Source: Caldora sp965222765 (lineage in GTDB: Bacteria > Cyanobacteriota > Cyanobacteriia > Cyanobacteriales > Coleofasciculaceae). From it: a stretch of DNA of 64,000 nt. The notes under the pieces are model-generated. The model had not been told where the DNA came from. It saw nothing but the letters and a program-made list of their open reading frames with translations, and ran no database searches. The position numbers were made by a program, and so were the translations under genes. Numbering within the stretch: position 1 is the stretch's first letter; each line of letters starts with the position of its first letter. Below are positions 51,625 through 61,065 of the stretch, piece after piece. The DNA is taken from assembly GCA_965222765.1 (NCBI GenBank), contig CBDCVG010000022.1:1-64000 (forward strand), in the 5' to 3' direction.

Positions 51625-53551
51625 ATGCAAGTTCTAGAAACAATTGGATTCGATTTGGGGCATGGTGAAACCGCTGTAGCTAAGGCGAGAGTGGAGAGCA
51701 TTGAACCACCAGATATGCTAGAGATTAATAATAAGAAAGTACAAATTACTGCCCTAGGTTGGCATCCTGATTTGGGTTACCTAGTAGGGGAACAAGCATT
51801 AATTCAAGTTGGAGTGACCAAACTGGAAATTGCTTTTTAAGCAAAGACCAGATAATGATGCTAATTATCGGCAAACAATTCATCATTTTCTAGAAAAGTG
51901 TTACCATCTTTTGCAAGAAAATAAACAGATTGAGGGTGGAAAAGATAGTCAATTTTTTATCGGTTGTCCTTCTGGATGGTCGGTGATCGATCGCCAGGAA
52001 TACCAAAAGTTAGCTCATCAAGCCGGTATTCCTTTAGTTAGCGTTGTTCCTGAGTCACGAGCAGCTTTCATGCAAGCCAAGGAAGCTGGAAAACTGGGCT
52101 ATGACAAACTCAAATCTTCGGTATTGATTGTTGATATTGGTTCTTCAACTACAGATTTTACCTTAGTTAAGAGTTTGCATGAAATACCAATGGATTTTGG
52201 CAGTAACACCTTGGGAGCTTCCCTAATTGATCAGGCAATTTTTGCCCGCACCTTTGCTAACCATGAGGATAAAGAAATACTTGAATGGGTGTTTGAAGAG
52301 TATCCCCATCATAAAGCTCGTTGCCAACTTGCCTGCCGCAAAGCCAAAGAAGATTACTTTTCTAACGAACAACTCTATAGCAATCCCCAATCCTTTGCCC
52401 GGGGTTTTGAGTCAATTAATGAGCAGATTTACTTTGTTCCTCAAGTTAACAAAGCGATAATGGAGGAGATTTTAAACCAGCCTTTAGTTGAACTAAATGG
52501 CAAAAGTTGGATTGGAGCTTTTAGTGAAGCAGTGATTGAAGGGAAAGAAACCCTGGAGCAAGAGGATATTGTGCCAAAGGTAGTGCTGATGGACTGGTGG
52601 TGCATCTCGTATGCAGTTTACCCGTCAACTTTGTGAGCAAATCTTTCCGGAACCTAAGTCTCAAGTTCGCCCGGATCCAGAACCGGAACGGTGTATTGCT
52701 TTGGGTTTAGCAAGGGTAGGAAGATGGGATTTACGAGCAGCTGCATTTAAAACCGAAATTAATCAACGCTTCGACACCAGTAAGCTCAAAGAACTGATTT
52801 CCAAACATATTCCCGAATTAATTGAACTTTTAACTAAACCCTTATCAGAGGGTTTAATTGAAAATGCCGTTAAACCTAACTTGAAAGGACTGGCGGAATA
52901 ACAAAGTAAGGGACTTTAGGCAATTTAGAAAACCGTATGAAGCAGCAGGCAGAGGAATGGATTACTAGTGAGCGAGTGCAGCAAATTATCAAAAATCAAT
53001 CAATTACTTGGTTTAATAGTAAAATCCAATCTGACTTAGCCGCAGAAACTGACCCCATTTGTCAAAGATTTCAGATACCCAGAAGTAGTTTAAGGTTTGA
53101 AGAAGGGATTAACCCGGCTGTGGTGAATCCAGAATTATCAATTGGAGATACTATCCTAGCTGATACGGTAGCATTTATTCTCAATGTCGTGATTGGTGGA
53201 GGTACTATTGGTAGTCTCGTTGCTCTGATTCTTACAGGTCATTTTACTTGGCCAATTATACTGGTTTATGGTGTTTCTGTAGTTGCAGCGGGAGTAGAAA
53301 TAACTCGCAGTAAAACCCAAGAGGCAATTAAGTCTAAGTTAGATATTCCTGGATGGAGTCGTCCTTTTATATTAACTGACAACAAGTTAGACTCTATTTG
53401 TGAGCAAATAAACCCGGAGTTAGAGAGGGTTTTTCGAGAGCAATTGACGGAGAATCATGAGGCTTTTGAGGAGCTAAATGAGAGAATTGGACAGGAGTTG
53501 AAGAAGGCGCTAAACTCTAAAGCTGAAGAGGCAGTGATTTTGATTCAATAG
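51625..53551 (+). pseudogene. Hsp70-like ATPase with a C-terminal membrane segment, four frameshifts
   Basis: Four overlapping frames join into one 640-residue protein if single bases are removed at 51834-51838, 52591-52592, 52887-52888 and 52908-52909. It has TIGFDLGHGETAVAKARVE (phosphate 1), LIVDIGSSTTDFTLVKSL (phosphate 2) and VVLM-TGGASRM (adenosine), so the ATPase looks functional. Unlike DnaK there is no beta-sandwich domain; the C-terminal half has a membrane segment pair (TVAFILNVVIGGGTIGSLVAL; WPIILVYGVSVVAAG) and a helical tail. The frame breaks may be sequencing errors. Confidence 0.75.
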
Positions 53552-53565
53552 AATAAAGTGAAATT

Positions 53566-53670
53566 AAGGCTTACTTACTGTCACGAAATTATGTCATCCT
53601 GAGCGGTAGCGAAGGATCTTCAGACGGCTCAGATGCTTCACGATCACCTCAGCATGAGAATTAAGTACTT
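53566..53670. mobile_element. MITE-like element, family 3, copy 3
   Basis: Shares CACGAAATTATGTCATCC and the following 60 bases with the element at 16333 (inverted) and 32352. Ends are degenerate (TTAAGTACT). Confidence 0.6.
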
Positions 53671-53741
53671 AAGTACTACCAACAAAATCTCGATAACTGT
53701 TGGGTTTCACTTCGTTCCACCCAACCTACATTGAGTTAAGT

Positions 53742-53967
53742 TAACTAGGGCTTGCTGTATAAAAGCAGGAGCGTTGGTATATAAAGGTTTCAATCCTTTT
53801 TTTGCCAAATAAGTGCAAGGAAATTGTATCGATGGGCTCAAAAACCTTGCACTTTCGTGGAAAATTCCCTAACACCTAATACCTAATACCTTACCTACCA
53901 CCTGCCACCTACCACCTACCACCTATTCAAACCCGAAAATTACGACTTATTCAGCAAGCCCTAACTA
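53742..53967. mobile_element. MITE family 1, copy 2
   Basis: A 214-bp element (53748-53961) with ends GGGCTTGCTG / CAGCAAGCCC, flanked by TAACTA on both sides (53742-53747 and 53962-53967), a non-palindromic 6-bp direct repeat. Interior is the inverse of the copy at 36985, with the same heptamer tract (ACCTACC). Confidence 0.8.
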
Positions 53968-54027
53968 CAAGATTTGCGATCGCTATGGGGACTTTATATT
54001 TTAGTTCCCAAACAACAAACAACAATT

Positions 54028-55968
54028 CTAAATTCTAAATTTAACAATCGTCGGTTCCTTAAATTGTTGATAAGTTCCAGATAGAATCAGATCCAAATAT
54101 TCCCACAAACGCTCTTGTTGTTGGAGATTGAGGTGATAAAGCTGATTCTCTTCTTCAGAAAATAGTCCAGTAGCAGCAACTTGCAGGTAGTGAGAATTTT
54201 GCTGGGAAGCGATCGCAAGTAAGTTAGTATGGTTGGCTGAAGGGACTAAACCATCTGGTAACTCACCTTCAAGCAAACGAACAAGACGCTCGTAACAAAC
54301 TCTAGTATTCAAACCCCGACGCTCTAATCGCTGCATAATTTCCTGAATACTGTAGGGACGATCGACCAATGGTGAAGTGGTATCTTTGGTTAAGGAAGAT
54401 ACTGGAGCATCAGTTAAGAAATCAGGTTTCTGCGAAAATGTTGATATTTTGTTGTCTCTTTCACCAGCAACCCCGTTTCTAAGCTGACGGGAATCCTCAC
54501 TTTTAGTCTGAGGGAAAGCACGCAGTAGTTCCAACAGCAGAAAGTAATCATTGTACTGGTGCTGGTTACGATTTAATACTTGGGGATAAAGAGGTAAGGT
54601 TGCCAATCCAGTAGCAACCCAGCTGCCGGTTGGGGAATCAGAATCCTGAATCAGGGTAGCATTGGGGAATTTTGCTTGTAGCCACTTTGAGAGCAATTTA
54701 AAACCAGCAGTACCACCGATACAGAAGACTTGATAAATCCCTTGTTCTGAAATGCCTGTTTTAACCAACAGGTTATTCAGCTGTCGATTGAGCTCTTTGA
54801 GGAAGGGTTTGAGTACCTTGGCTTCTAAATCTTGACGCTTTACTAGCCACTGGTGACTGCTTAAGTTTAAAGTGAATTCTGCTTTTTGTTGCAAAATTAG
54901 CTTGAGGTAACCAGAAGCTTTCAGGAGTGCTTGACCTAGGGGAGAACTATGTAAAACTAAGGTTAAGCGATCGCGTTTTAATTGATCAGGTTGAGCTGGT
55001 AGAGGTAATTCTAAATCATCCGGTAACGCCAGCTGCTGTTTCTGCTCTTGGGAAAGTTGGGGATACAGCAACTGACAAAAAATATCTTGCTCAATGGCAC
55101 TACCAGCATAATGCCAACTGAGAACACCAAAATCGTGGTAGGTTAGATTGTCTAAATCTTCCGGTAAATTAACTAAAGCCAGTTCCGTTGTGGTTGCACC
55201 AGCATTGAGTACCAAGGTTCCATCTTGCCAGTTATTTGGAGGGTTATTGTCTGTTGTCCCTTGGTTCTGAGCATCGGCATTAAAACTAGTTATACCAGCT
55301 AGGATTGGTGCGATCGCATCTTCCAGGAAAAAAATTTGCTCTGGTTGTTTCACTAGTTTGGCTGAGAGTAAGGCTTCCCGCAAATTTAAGCGGTAGGTAT
55401 CTCCCCAAGCTGCTGGAGAGCCAATAATCACACCCTCTAATTTTCCTAAGACATTCTTCAGGAGTTCTGCCTTCAAACCAACAGCTCCTACTGTGATATC
55501 TGACTCCGGTTGTGCTGCCTTTGGTGTCAACTTTGTCAACAATGCTTGAAAAGCTCGCCTTAACCCATAGAGGGTAACTTGCTGTTGAGAATGCAGTTGT
55601 AATTTTGGTTCCCACTGACGAGTCTGAGGATAGTAGTAGGGAATGGTGATATTTAAATAGGGTTTAAAATGTTGCAGGAAAATTCCTGGCTGGTTACTAG
55701 TTATTTTAGATGTTAAGGAACTTGCAACCCCTGGTTTCGCTGGTAGCTGAACAAATAACTCCCTAGCTCCTAAACCTGAGTAAGTTACTGCTGGTAAGCG
55801 AAAGATAGCTTTATCAGAACTGGGAGTTGATTCTTGTGAACTCCTAGTTGGTAATTCCCTCAACCAATATATAGGGTAGCGCTGACCACTGGAGTAGTTC
55901 AATAAGACAGCGGAAACACCAGTAGTACCAAAATCAATCCCTAAGTACCAGACGGCGTTGTTAGTCAT
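54028..55968 (-). CDS. Divergent Hsp70/actin-fold ATPase
   Basis: A 646-residue protein. Phosphate 1 is LGIDFGTTGVSAVLLNY, and the adenosine motif VFCIGGTAGFKLLSKWL. Phosphate 2, LVLNAGATTTELALVNL, has Asn and Glu where Hsp70 has two Asp, so hydrolysis may be impaired. There is no substrate-binding beta domain; the C-terminus has a small helical part (SIQEIMQRLERRGLNTRVCYERLVRLL in two pieces). It follows the coiled-coil gene (136 bases) and starts after a heptamer array. A repeat-derived peptide is inserted near residue 500. Confidence 0.85.
   Translation of the reverse strand: MTNNAVWYLGIDFGTTGVSAVLLNYSSGQRYPIYWLRELPTRSSQESTPSSDKAIFRLPAVTYSGLGARELFVQLPAKPGVASSLTSKITSNQPGIFLQHFKPYLNITIPYYYPQTRQWEPKLQLHSQQQVTLYGLRRAFQALLTKLTPKAAQPESDITVGAVGLKAELLKNVLGKLEGVIIGSPAAWGDTYRLNLREALLSAKLVKQPEQIFFLEDAIAPILAGITSFNADAQNQGTTDNNPPNNWQDGTLVLNAGATTTELALVNLPEDLDNLTYHDFGVLSWHYAGSAIEQDIFCQLLYPQLSQEQKQQLALPDDLELPLPAQPDQLKRDRLTLVLHSSPLGQALLKASGYLKLILQQKAEFTLNLSSHQWLVKRQDLEAKVLKPFLKELNRQLNNLLVKTGISEQGIYQVFCIGGTAGFKLLSKWLQAKFPNATLIQDSDSPTGSWVATGLATLPLYPQVLNRNQHQYNDYFLLLELLRAFPQTKSEDSRQLRNGVAGERDNKISTFSQKPDFLTDAPVSSLTKDTTSPLVDRPYSIQEIMQRLERRGLNTRVCYERLVRLLEGELPDGLVPSANHTNLLAIASQQNSHYLQVAATGLFSEEENQLYHLNLQQQERLWEYLDLILSGTYQQFKEPTIVKFRI
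54416..54482. repeat. Nested palindromic repeat inserted in the ATPase gene
   Basis: Matches 57636-57703 and 62942-63009. Left AAGAAATCAGG, right CCCCGTTTCT, core ATGTTGATATTTTG. It is in frame and encodes RNGVAGERDNKIS, then QKPDFLTD. Confidence 0.7.
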
Positions 55969-55974
55969 TTGAAA

Positions 55975-56027
55975 ATTGCTAATTGTTAATTGTTAATTGT
56001 TAATTGTTAATTGTTAATTGCTAATTG
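55975..56027. repeat. Heptamer array before the divergent ATPase gene
   Basis: Seven copies of ATTGTTA/ATTGCTA (CAATTAA on the coding strand), ending 6 bases before the ATG at 55968. No Shine-Dalgarno site. Confidence 0.85.
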
Positions 56028-56103
56028 AGAATGTCTTTCCTGTATCTCTTTATCCGTGTATCCCCATATCCCCATCTCCCTATCTCCCCAGCTCCCCATC
56101 TCC

Positions 56104-58710
56104 CTATCCCTCCTCATCGGGGGAAACATCTGAATCTGGCTGTGGCTGCTCGTGTAACATCTCAATAAAAATCTCAGTAAAAGTTTCATCATCAATCGGG
56201 AGTAGATCCTCTGGTATATTTGTACTATCTTCATCTGGGACTAAACTGCTTTCTACTACTTCTTCGATGGGGTAAGTGTTGCTGTCATCACTTCCTTCTG
56301 TTTCACTAGTAGTGGAATCAATACCAACATTGTTTACCAAGTTTAGCTGGTCTAGATCCGGTATTTCTGGGGGAAATAAATCTGAGTCAAAATTGGACTC
56401 AATTAATTCGGATGCTTCTGATGTGGAAAGGTTAAAACTGGTTTCATCCCTAACTACTTTAATCCCTTCCCCTTCATCCTGGAGGGATAACTCTTCCCAA
56501 TCTTCTGCTAATAACTCCTCCGAGCGTCTGAACCTAGGTGGCTGCTGATTGGCTAAATTCTCAGTTGTAGCAGTAGTTGAAGATTCTTCCTCCTGAGTTG
56601 GAAGAGCCTGAGTCTTATCCTCTTCAAAATGATCAAGATCTTCACTCAACTGCTGCATTGTATTGGGATCAAGTACAATTTCCCTGTCTGAAGCGCTATC
56701 CAATTCATCCTCTGCTAGCAAAATCTCATCTTTAGAGGCAGGAATATAGGGTTCTTCAGCTAGACTACTTTGGGTTTCAGCTTCAGCTGTTGGGTATTGG
56801 GACTTTATTTGGGTATTGGGAGACAGTACAGATGCTGGCAAATCGGTATTAGATAGCTCCTCTGCTAATGCTTCATCGGTAATTCCTGGCAAAGCAGCGT
56901 CATTCAAGCCCATCTGCTCGAGCAAATCCGTTAGCTTGGTAATAGATTCAACTCCTGCTGACTCCTGAGTAGTTACTGAGTTGGTTGTTGAGGAGAAAGT
57001 CTGAGGGGGTTGAGCTAAATTATCTTCCCTAGGTAACTCCGTAGCTGAATCTTCAAAAAATAAAACCTCCCAGGATTCTTCTGGGTGCCCCAAGGACAAT
57101 TCTTGGGTTGGTGGTTGGTTAACCTCAGCAGCGGGATCTCCAAATCCTTCAAATAAAACATCTTCTGTCGAAGTATCCGCTACAAATTTTTCTAGCAAAG
57201 CTAAGTTCACTACCCCTAACTTCGATACTTCTGAGGTTGCTCCACTAACTCCATCAGGAGCTCCTTCGCTTTCCCCTAGTGTAGTCTCATCTAAACTACT
57301 ATCAGACGATGGAGGAGGTGAGTCTGATTCATCTAACCCGACTGTTGTACTTAAAGCATCTGTACCGAACAAAGTTGCATACAAATCATCGATTTCCTGG
57401 TGATGGCGGGAAGCATCTGGAGCCTGGCTTTCCAAGGAACTTGGTATGTGTCTCTCTTCCGGTAAGGATAATAAAGAGTATTCACTCAATACTTCCTCTT
57501 GCTCATCGATATCCAACTGGATGAGAGTATTGATCTCATCGTTATTATCCAGCTCGATGCCCAAATTTTCCCAATATAATTCTTCAATATCCAACTTTTG
57601 GGAGTTAAGGGTTCCTGAATCTAGAGAATCAGTCAAGAAACCGGGTTGATTTGGGGGAGATGCTGATATTTCCTTGTCATCCTTGCCAGCAATCTGGTTT
57701 CTAGCAACGGGATCAATTTGACTTTCTGGTGGGGGGAGTTGCAGACTCATCTGTGATCCCAGCAAGGAATTCGGCTCTAGGATCAAACCAAGAGTCAAAT
57801 CTGCTCTTTGTTGCTCCCTCATACTCAAGTCATTGTTGGGCAACAGCGTTTGGTAGTCTGGTTGACTGGTAGCCATCTGATTGGTAGGAAGCAGCACATC
57901 AGATGGCAACAATTGCTTTATCAGACGCTCAAAAAATTCTGTAAACAATACTTCCACTTGAGAACCTAAATTATGCATCTTTGCCATACTCTGAGACAAA
58001 GATTGCTGATAACTCTCAAGATTACTCTGTAGTGCTTCAAAGACTAACCGCTGGTTAGCATCTAGATTACTCAACATTTGGTCAGAATTTTTTTGTATCT
58101 GCCCTAGTTGCTCGCTAGTTTCTCCTGATAAACTCAGCCCCTCCACCCCAGATTTGTTAGTAGAAGTTGGGATTCTTATTGGAGTTAGTGACGTATCGCT
58201 GAGTAAGCGCCCCTCCCAATTACCTAAAATTTGAGCTAGTTTGTAGCTCAAATTGACACTACAGCGATTGATTAATTTTTGGGAAAACTCTGAAATAAGT
58301 TGCTGCTGTTGTAGGGTTTTTTGCTCATCGAGAAGATTTAGCTGCCTATGAGTTTCTTCTAGTTGCTGAATTTCCCTAACCAGAGACTCCCGCTGTTGAC
58401 GCAAAGCTTCTAAGTCTGTTTGTAAGTGAGTGAGCAAATCAGCTCGCAAACAATTCATTTGTTGGGTAACCACTTGCAACACCTGCTCTCCTGTTTCTTG
58501 GTGTTGTTGCTGAACCGGTGTAGCGGGGTTTTCAGGGGTTGCAACCGAATTATGTGATATTAGATAAACTAAGAAGCTGCGGTATTTTACCAAGACTTGG
58601 TATAAATTGTCAACATCCCTAGGCTCAGACGAGAGGAAAGAAGAGTCAGCCTGAGGTAAGAGGCTGTCAATATCAGAGATTAGGGATTGAATATCCTTCT
58701 CAGAAGTCAC
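56104..58710 (-). CDS. Large acidic coiled-coil protein of the ATPase cluster
   Basis: An 868-residue protein that I do not recognise. From about residue 80 to 165 it has a coiled coil (LRQQRESLVREIQQLEETHRQLNLLDEQ, in two parts), then a helical domain to about 260 with LLPSDVLLPTNQ. The remaining 600 residues are very acidic and low in structure, rich in Glu, Asp, Ser and Pro. The start is GTG 58710. It is the first gene of a minus-strand pair with the ATPase. A repeat-derived peptide RNQIAGKDDKEIS is near residue 340. It could be a scaffold for the ATPase. Confidence 0.8.
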   Translation of the reverse strand: MTSEKDIQSLISDIDSLLPQADSSFLSSEPRDVDNLYQVLVKYRSFLVYLISHNSVATPENPATPVQQQHQETGEQVLQVVTQQMNCLRADLLTHLQTDLEALRQQRESLVREIQQLEETHRQLNLLDEQKTLQQQQLISEFSQKLINRCSVNLSYKLAQILGNWEGRLLSDTSLTPIRIPTSTNKSGVEGLSLSGETSEQLGQIQKNSDQMLSNLDANQRLVFEALQSNLESYQQSLSQSMAKMHNLGSQVEVLFTEFFERLIKQLLPSDVLLPTNQMATSQPDYQTLLPNNDLSMREQQRADLTLGLILEPNSLLGSQMSLQLPPPESQIDPVARNQIAGKDDKEISASPPNQPGFLTDSLDSGTLNSQKLDIEELYWENLGIELDNNDEINTLIQLDIDEQEEVLSEYSLLSLPEERHIPSSLESQAPDASRHHQEIDDLYATLFGTDALSTTVGLDESDSPPPSSDSSLDETTLGESEGAPDGVSGATSEVSKLGVVNLALLEKFVADTSTEDVLFEGFGDPAAEVNQPPTQELSLGHPEESWEVLFFEDSATELPREDNLAQPPQTFSSTTNSVTTQESAGVESITKLTDLLEQMGLNDAALPGITDEALAEELSNTDLPASVLSPNTQIKSQYPTAEAETQSSLAEEPYIPASKDEILLAEDELDSASDREIVLDPNTMQQLSEDLDHFEEDKTQALPTQEEESSTTATTENLANQQPPRFRRSEELLAEDWEELSLQDEGEGIKVVRDETSFNLSTSEASELIESNFDSDLFPPEIPDLDQLNLVNNVGIDSTTSETEGSDDSNTYPIEEVVESSLVPDEDSTNIPEDLLPIDDETFTEIFIEMLHEQPQPDSDVSPDEEG
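57636..57703. repeat. Nested palindromic repeat inserted in the coiled-coil gene
   Basis: Left AAGAAACCGGGTTG, right CTGGTTTCT, core ATGCTGATATTTCC. In frame; encodes RNQIAGKDDKEIS, then QPGFLTD. Confidence 0.7.
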
Positions 58711-59372
58711 GGTGGAATTTTGCCCAGAAAAAGTGAATTTAAGAAACTTTGCGTAATAGCCATCATACCTCCTGACTACTCTGAGACGCTCATTAGTCTA
58801 GCTTTTTACGGAAAGTTGTTCTCAAAAATAGTATAATTGAGTACGTCTATCGTGAGCTAAACTTCATACTCCAGCAGCTAGTTCACCAAAGGTTCAGCAA
58901 ACAACACGTATGAATTTAAACACTTCTCTGAAGAAAGAAGGCAGGAGGCAGAGGGCAGGAGGCAGAAGGGAAGAGGATTTCGTTTGTTTTTTCTATTCAT
59001 CGGGGGTGGCGCGCTGCCGGTCAGGCGCTCTTAAGAATCTGCAACCTCTCTTAGGAGCAGAATTTTTAGATATATAGCAAGATAGAGGATAATAGTCTTA
59101 TGTACCTACTCCTCGATCATTGCCTTATGTTCTCCAGATGGATTAGCGCTTGAAGAAACCTCCGGAGTGGTAGAGTCATCATGTGTGAGGAAACTCTAGC
59201 TGCATCCGCCATTCTGGCTTATCGTGGAAAGTTGGTGAAGTGCTTGAGGCAAAATTGTTTGTTTATTTAGGTTATTTTCTGCCTAAGTCAAATGAGCAAA
59301 GTCTCATGCCTCAATTTATTTGATAGATGAGTATCTATCTGCCCACGGTGTTTACAATGTGCTCATGATCTA
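58711..59372. other. Intergenic region before the Crp/Fnr gene
   Basis: About 660 bases between divergent genes. Contains GGCAGGAGGCAG-type short repeats (about 58939-58970). No gene is supported. Confidence 0.55.
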
Positions 59373-60080
59373 ATGGACGACCGATACAGCTCACATGAAA
59401 TGAATTCTAGTGCTAATGAATTGATTTGTGCTTCTCCTCTTTTTGATGGTTTATCAAGTAAGCATGTGGAGCAAGCAACAGCCAATGTTGTTACCCGAAG
59501 CCATCCGGCTAATCGAGTAATTTTGCTGGAAAATGACTGGGGAGGCTCTGTATACTTTATAATGGAGGGTTGGGCCAAAATTCGCACCTATAATCTTGAT
59601 GGTAAAGAGGTGACCCTAAATATTCTTGGCAGAGGAGAAATCTTTGGTGAAATGGCGGCGTTGGATGAGGTTCCTCGTTCAACAGATGTGATTACCCTAA
59701 CTCCCACAACGATTGGTAGCATTCCATCCCAGGATTTCCTTCAGTTGATTCATTCTGATCCTTTAGCCGGTTTCCGCTTGTCTCAGCTGATGGCAAAACG
59801 TCTGCGTCAAGTTAACCGGCGTCTCCGCTTGCGGGAGTCAGATAGTACCTCACGGGTAGCAGATACCTTACTGTTTTTAGCAGAGGGACAGGGACAATTA
59901 AAACAACAAGGAACAGAAATTCCCAACTTACCCCACAGAGAGTTAAGCAGCCTCAGTGGACTGGCGCGGGAGACAGTCACACGGGTATTGACTAAACTAG
60001 AGAAAAAGGGTCTGATTAAACGGGAACACGATATCATGTATATCCCGGATGTTAATGCCTTAGAGCGGATTATTGCTTAA
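59373..60080 (+). CDS. Crp/Fnr-family transcription regulator
   Basis: A 235-residue regulator. The N-terminal cNMP-binding domain (about residues 20-145) has LGRGEIFGEMAALDEVPRS, where the E...RS pattern fits cyclic nucleotide contact. The helix-turn-helix is ELSSLSGLARETVTRVLTKL. It is not NtcA (sequence and HTH differ). It may be a cAMP receptor protein of the SYCRP type, but this is inference. The start is ATG 59373; ATG 59400 is an alternative. DUF2232 gene follows. Confidence 0.88.
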   Translation: MDDRYSSHEMNSSANELICASPLFDGLSSKHVEQATANVVTRSHPANRVILLENDWGGSVYFIMEGWAKIRTYNLDGKEVTLNILGRGEIFGEMAALDEVPRSTDVITLTPTTIGSIPSQDFLQLIHSDPLAGFRLSQLMAKRLRQVNRRLRLRESDSTSRVADTLLFLAEGQGQLKQQGTEIPNLPHRELSSLSGLARETVTRVLTKLEKKGLIKREHDIMYIPDVNALERIIA

Positions 60081-60184
60081 GCCTTAATTTACTGGTGATA
60101 GCTTAAGACAAAGCTACGCCGACATTCCCCGTCTCCAACCTCGTGGTAGATTACGGGGCTTCTCGCTGTTTCAGCTAAATCTGC

Positions 60185-61015
60185 ATGAGCGATTCTTTTG
60201 ATTATTCCCAAGCTTCTCACCCTGATCCTTCCGGGGAAAGTAAAAAAAAGTCTTTAAAATCAGAGGAGGAGTCCTTAAGGGAAAATTCTGATGCAGCGGG
60301 TGTTGTTGATTTTGACACCTCACCAACAGCTTCTGAGAAGGATTATCTTTTAAGTAAGGGGAAAGAATACCGGGAGACAAAAGGTTTGCCGTCTAGCCCT
60401 GAAGCGCCTCTAGCTATGGTGGAAACAGCTTTTCTTGCTAGTACCGCCAGTTTGATTTGGCTAATTAATTATTACTTCCCCCTAGGACCATTACTCAAGA
60501 TTTTTTTCCCAATACCCATTGCCTTAGTCTATATGCGGTGGGGAAACCGGGCATCTTGGATGGCAGCCCTAGTTTCAGGGTTATTATTGTCGGTACTAAT
60601 GGGGCCAACCCGTAGTATTATCTTTTTTATCCCTTTTGGGATCATGGGAGTCCAACTGGGAGCATTGTGGAAACGCCAAGCTAGTTGGCTATTTTCCATT
60701 AGCACTGGTACATTAATTGGGAGTTTTGGAGTTTTCTTTAAGCTTTGGCTATTCTCGATTCTTTTGGGGGAAGATGTCTGGCTTTACTTCATGAGTCAGG
60801 TTACCGAATTGGCAGAGTGGGGATTTGTGAAACTGGGTTTACTCATTGAGCCAAGTTTAACTTTGATTCAAGCGATCGCAGTGGTAATGATTTTGATCAA
60901 CAATATTGTTTACTTATTCGTTGTGCATATTGTCGCCTTACTTATGTTTGATAGGTTAGGTAATCCGATTCCTCGACCACCCAACTGGGTACAGATTTTA
61001 CTAGATTATGAGTGA
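60185..61015 (+). CDS. DUF2232 membrane protein
   Basis: A 276-residue protein. About 75 hydrophilic, serine- and lysine-rich N-terminal residues precede seven or so membrane segments (PLAMVETAFLASTASLIWLI; AWMAALVSGLLLSVLM and others). The family resembles substrate-binding (S) components of ECF-type vitamin transporters, but its substrate in cyanobacteria is not known. The C-terminus ends PRPPNWVQILLDYE. It follows the Crp/Fnr gene by 104 bases. Confidence 0.82.
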   Translation: MSDSFDYSQASHPDPSGESKKKSLKSEEESLRENSDAAGVVDFDTSPTASEKDYLLSKGKEYRETKGLPSSPEAPLAMVETAFLASTASLIWLINYYFPLGPLLKIFFPIPIALVYMRWGNRASWMAALVSGLLLSVLMGPTRSIIFFIPFGIMGVQLGALWKRQASWLFSISTGTLIGSFGVFFKLWLFSILLGEDVWLYFMSQVTELAEWGFVKLGLLIEPSLTLIQAIAVVMILINNIVYLFVVHIVALLMFDRLGNPIPRPPNWVQILLDYE

Positions 61016-61057
61016 ATTGATAATTGATAATTGATAATTGATAATTGATAATTGATA
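61016..61057. repeat. Heptamer repeat ATTGATA x6
   Basis: Six perfect copies of ATTGATA begin directly after the DUF2232 stop and run to 9 bases before the end of the metallophosphoesterase gene (convergent). Confidence 0.85.
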
Positions 61058-61065
61058 AATTTGGT

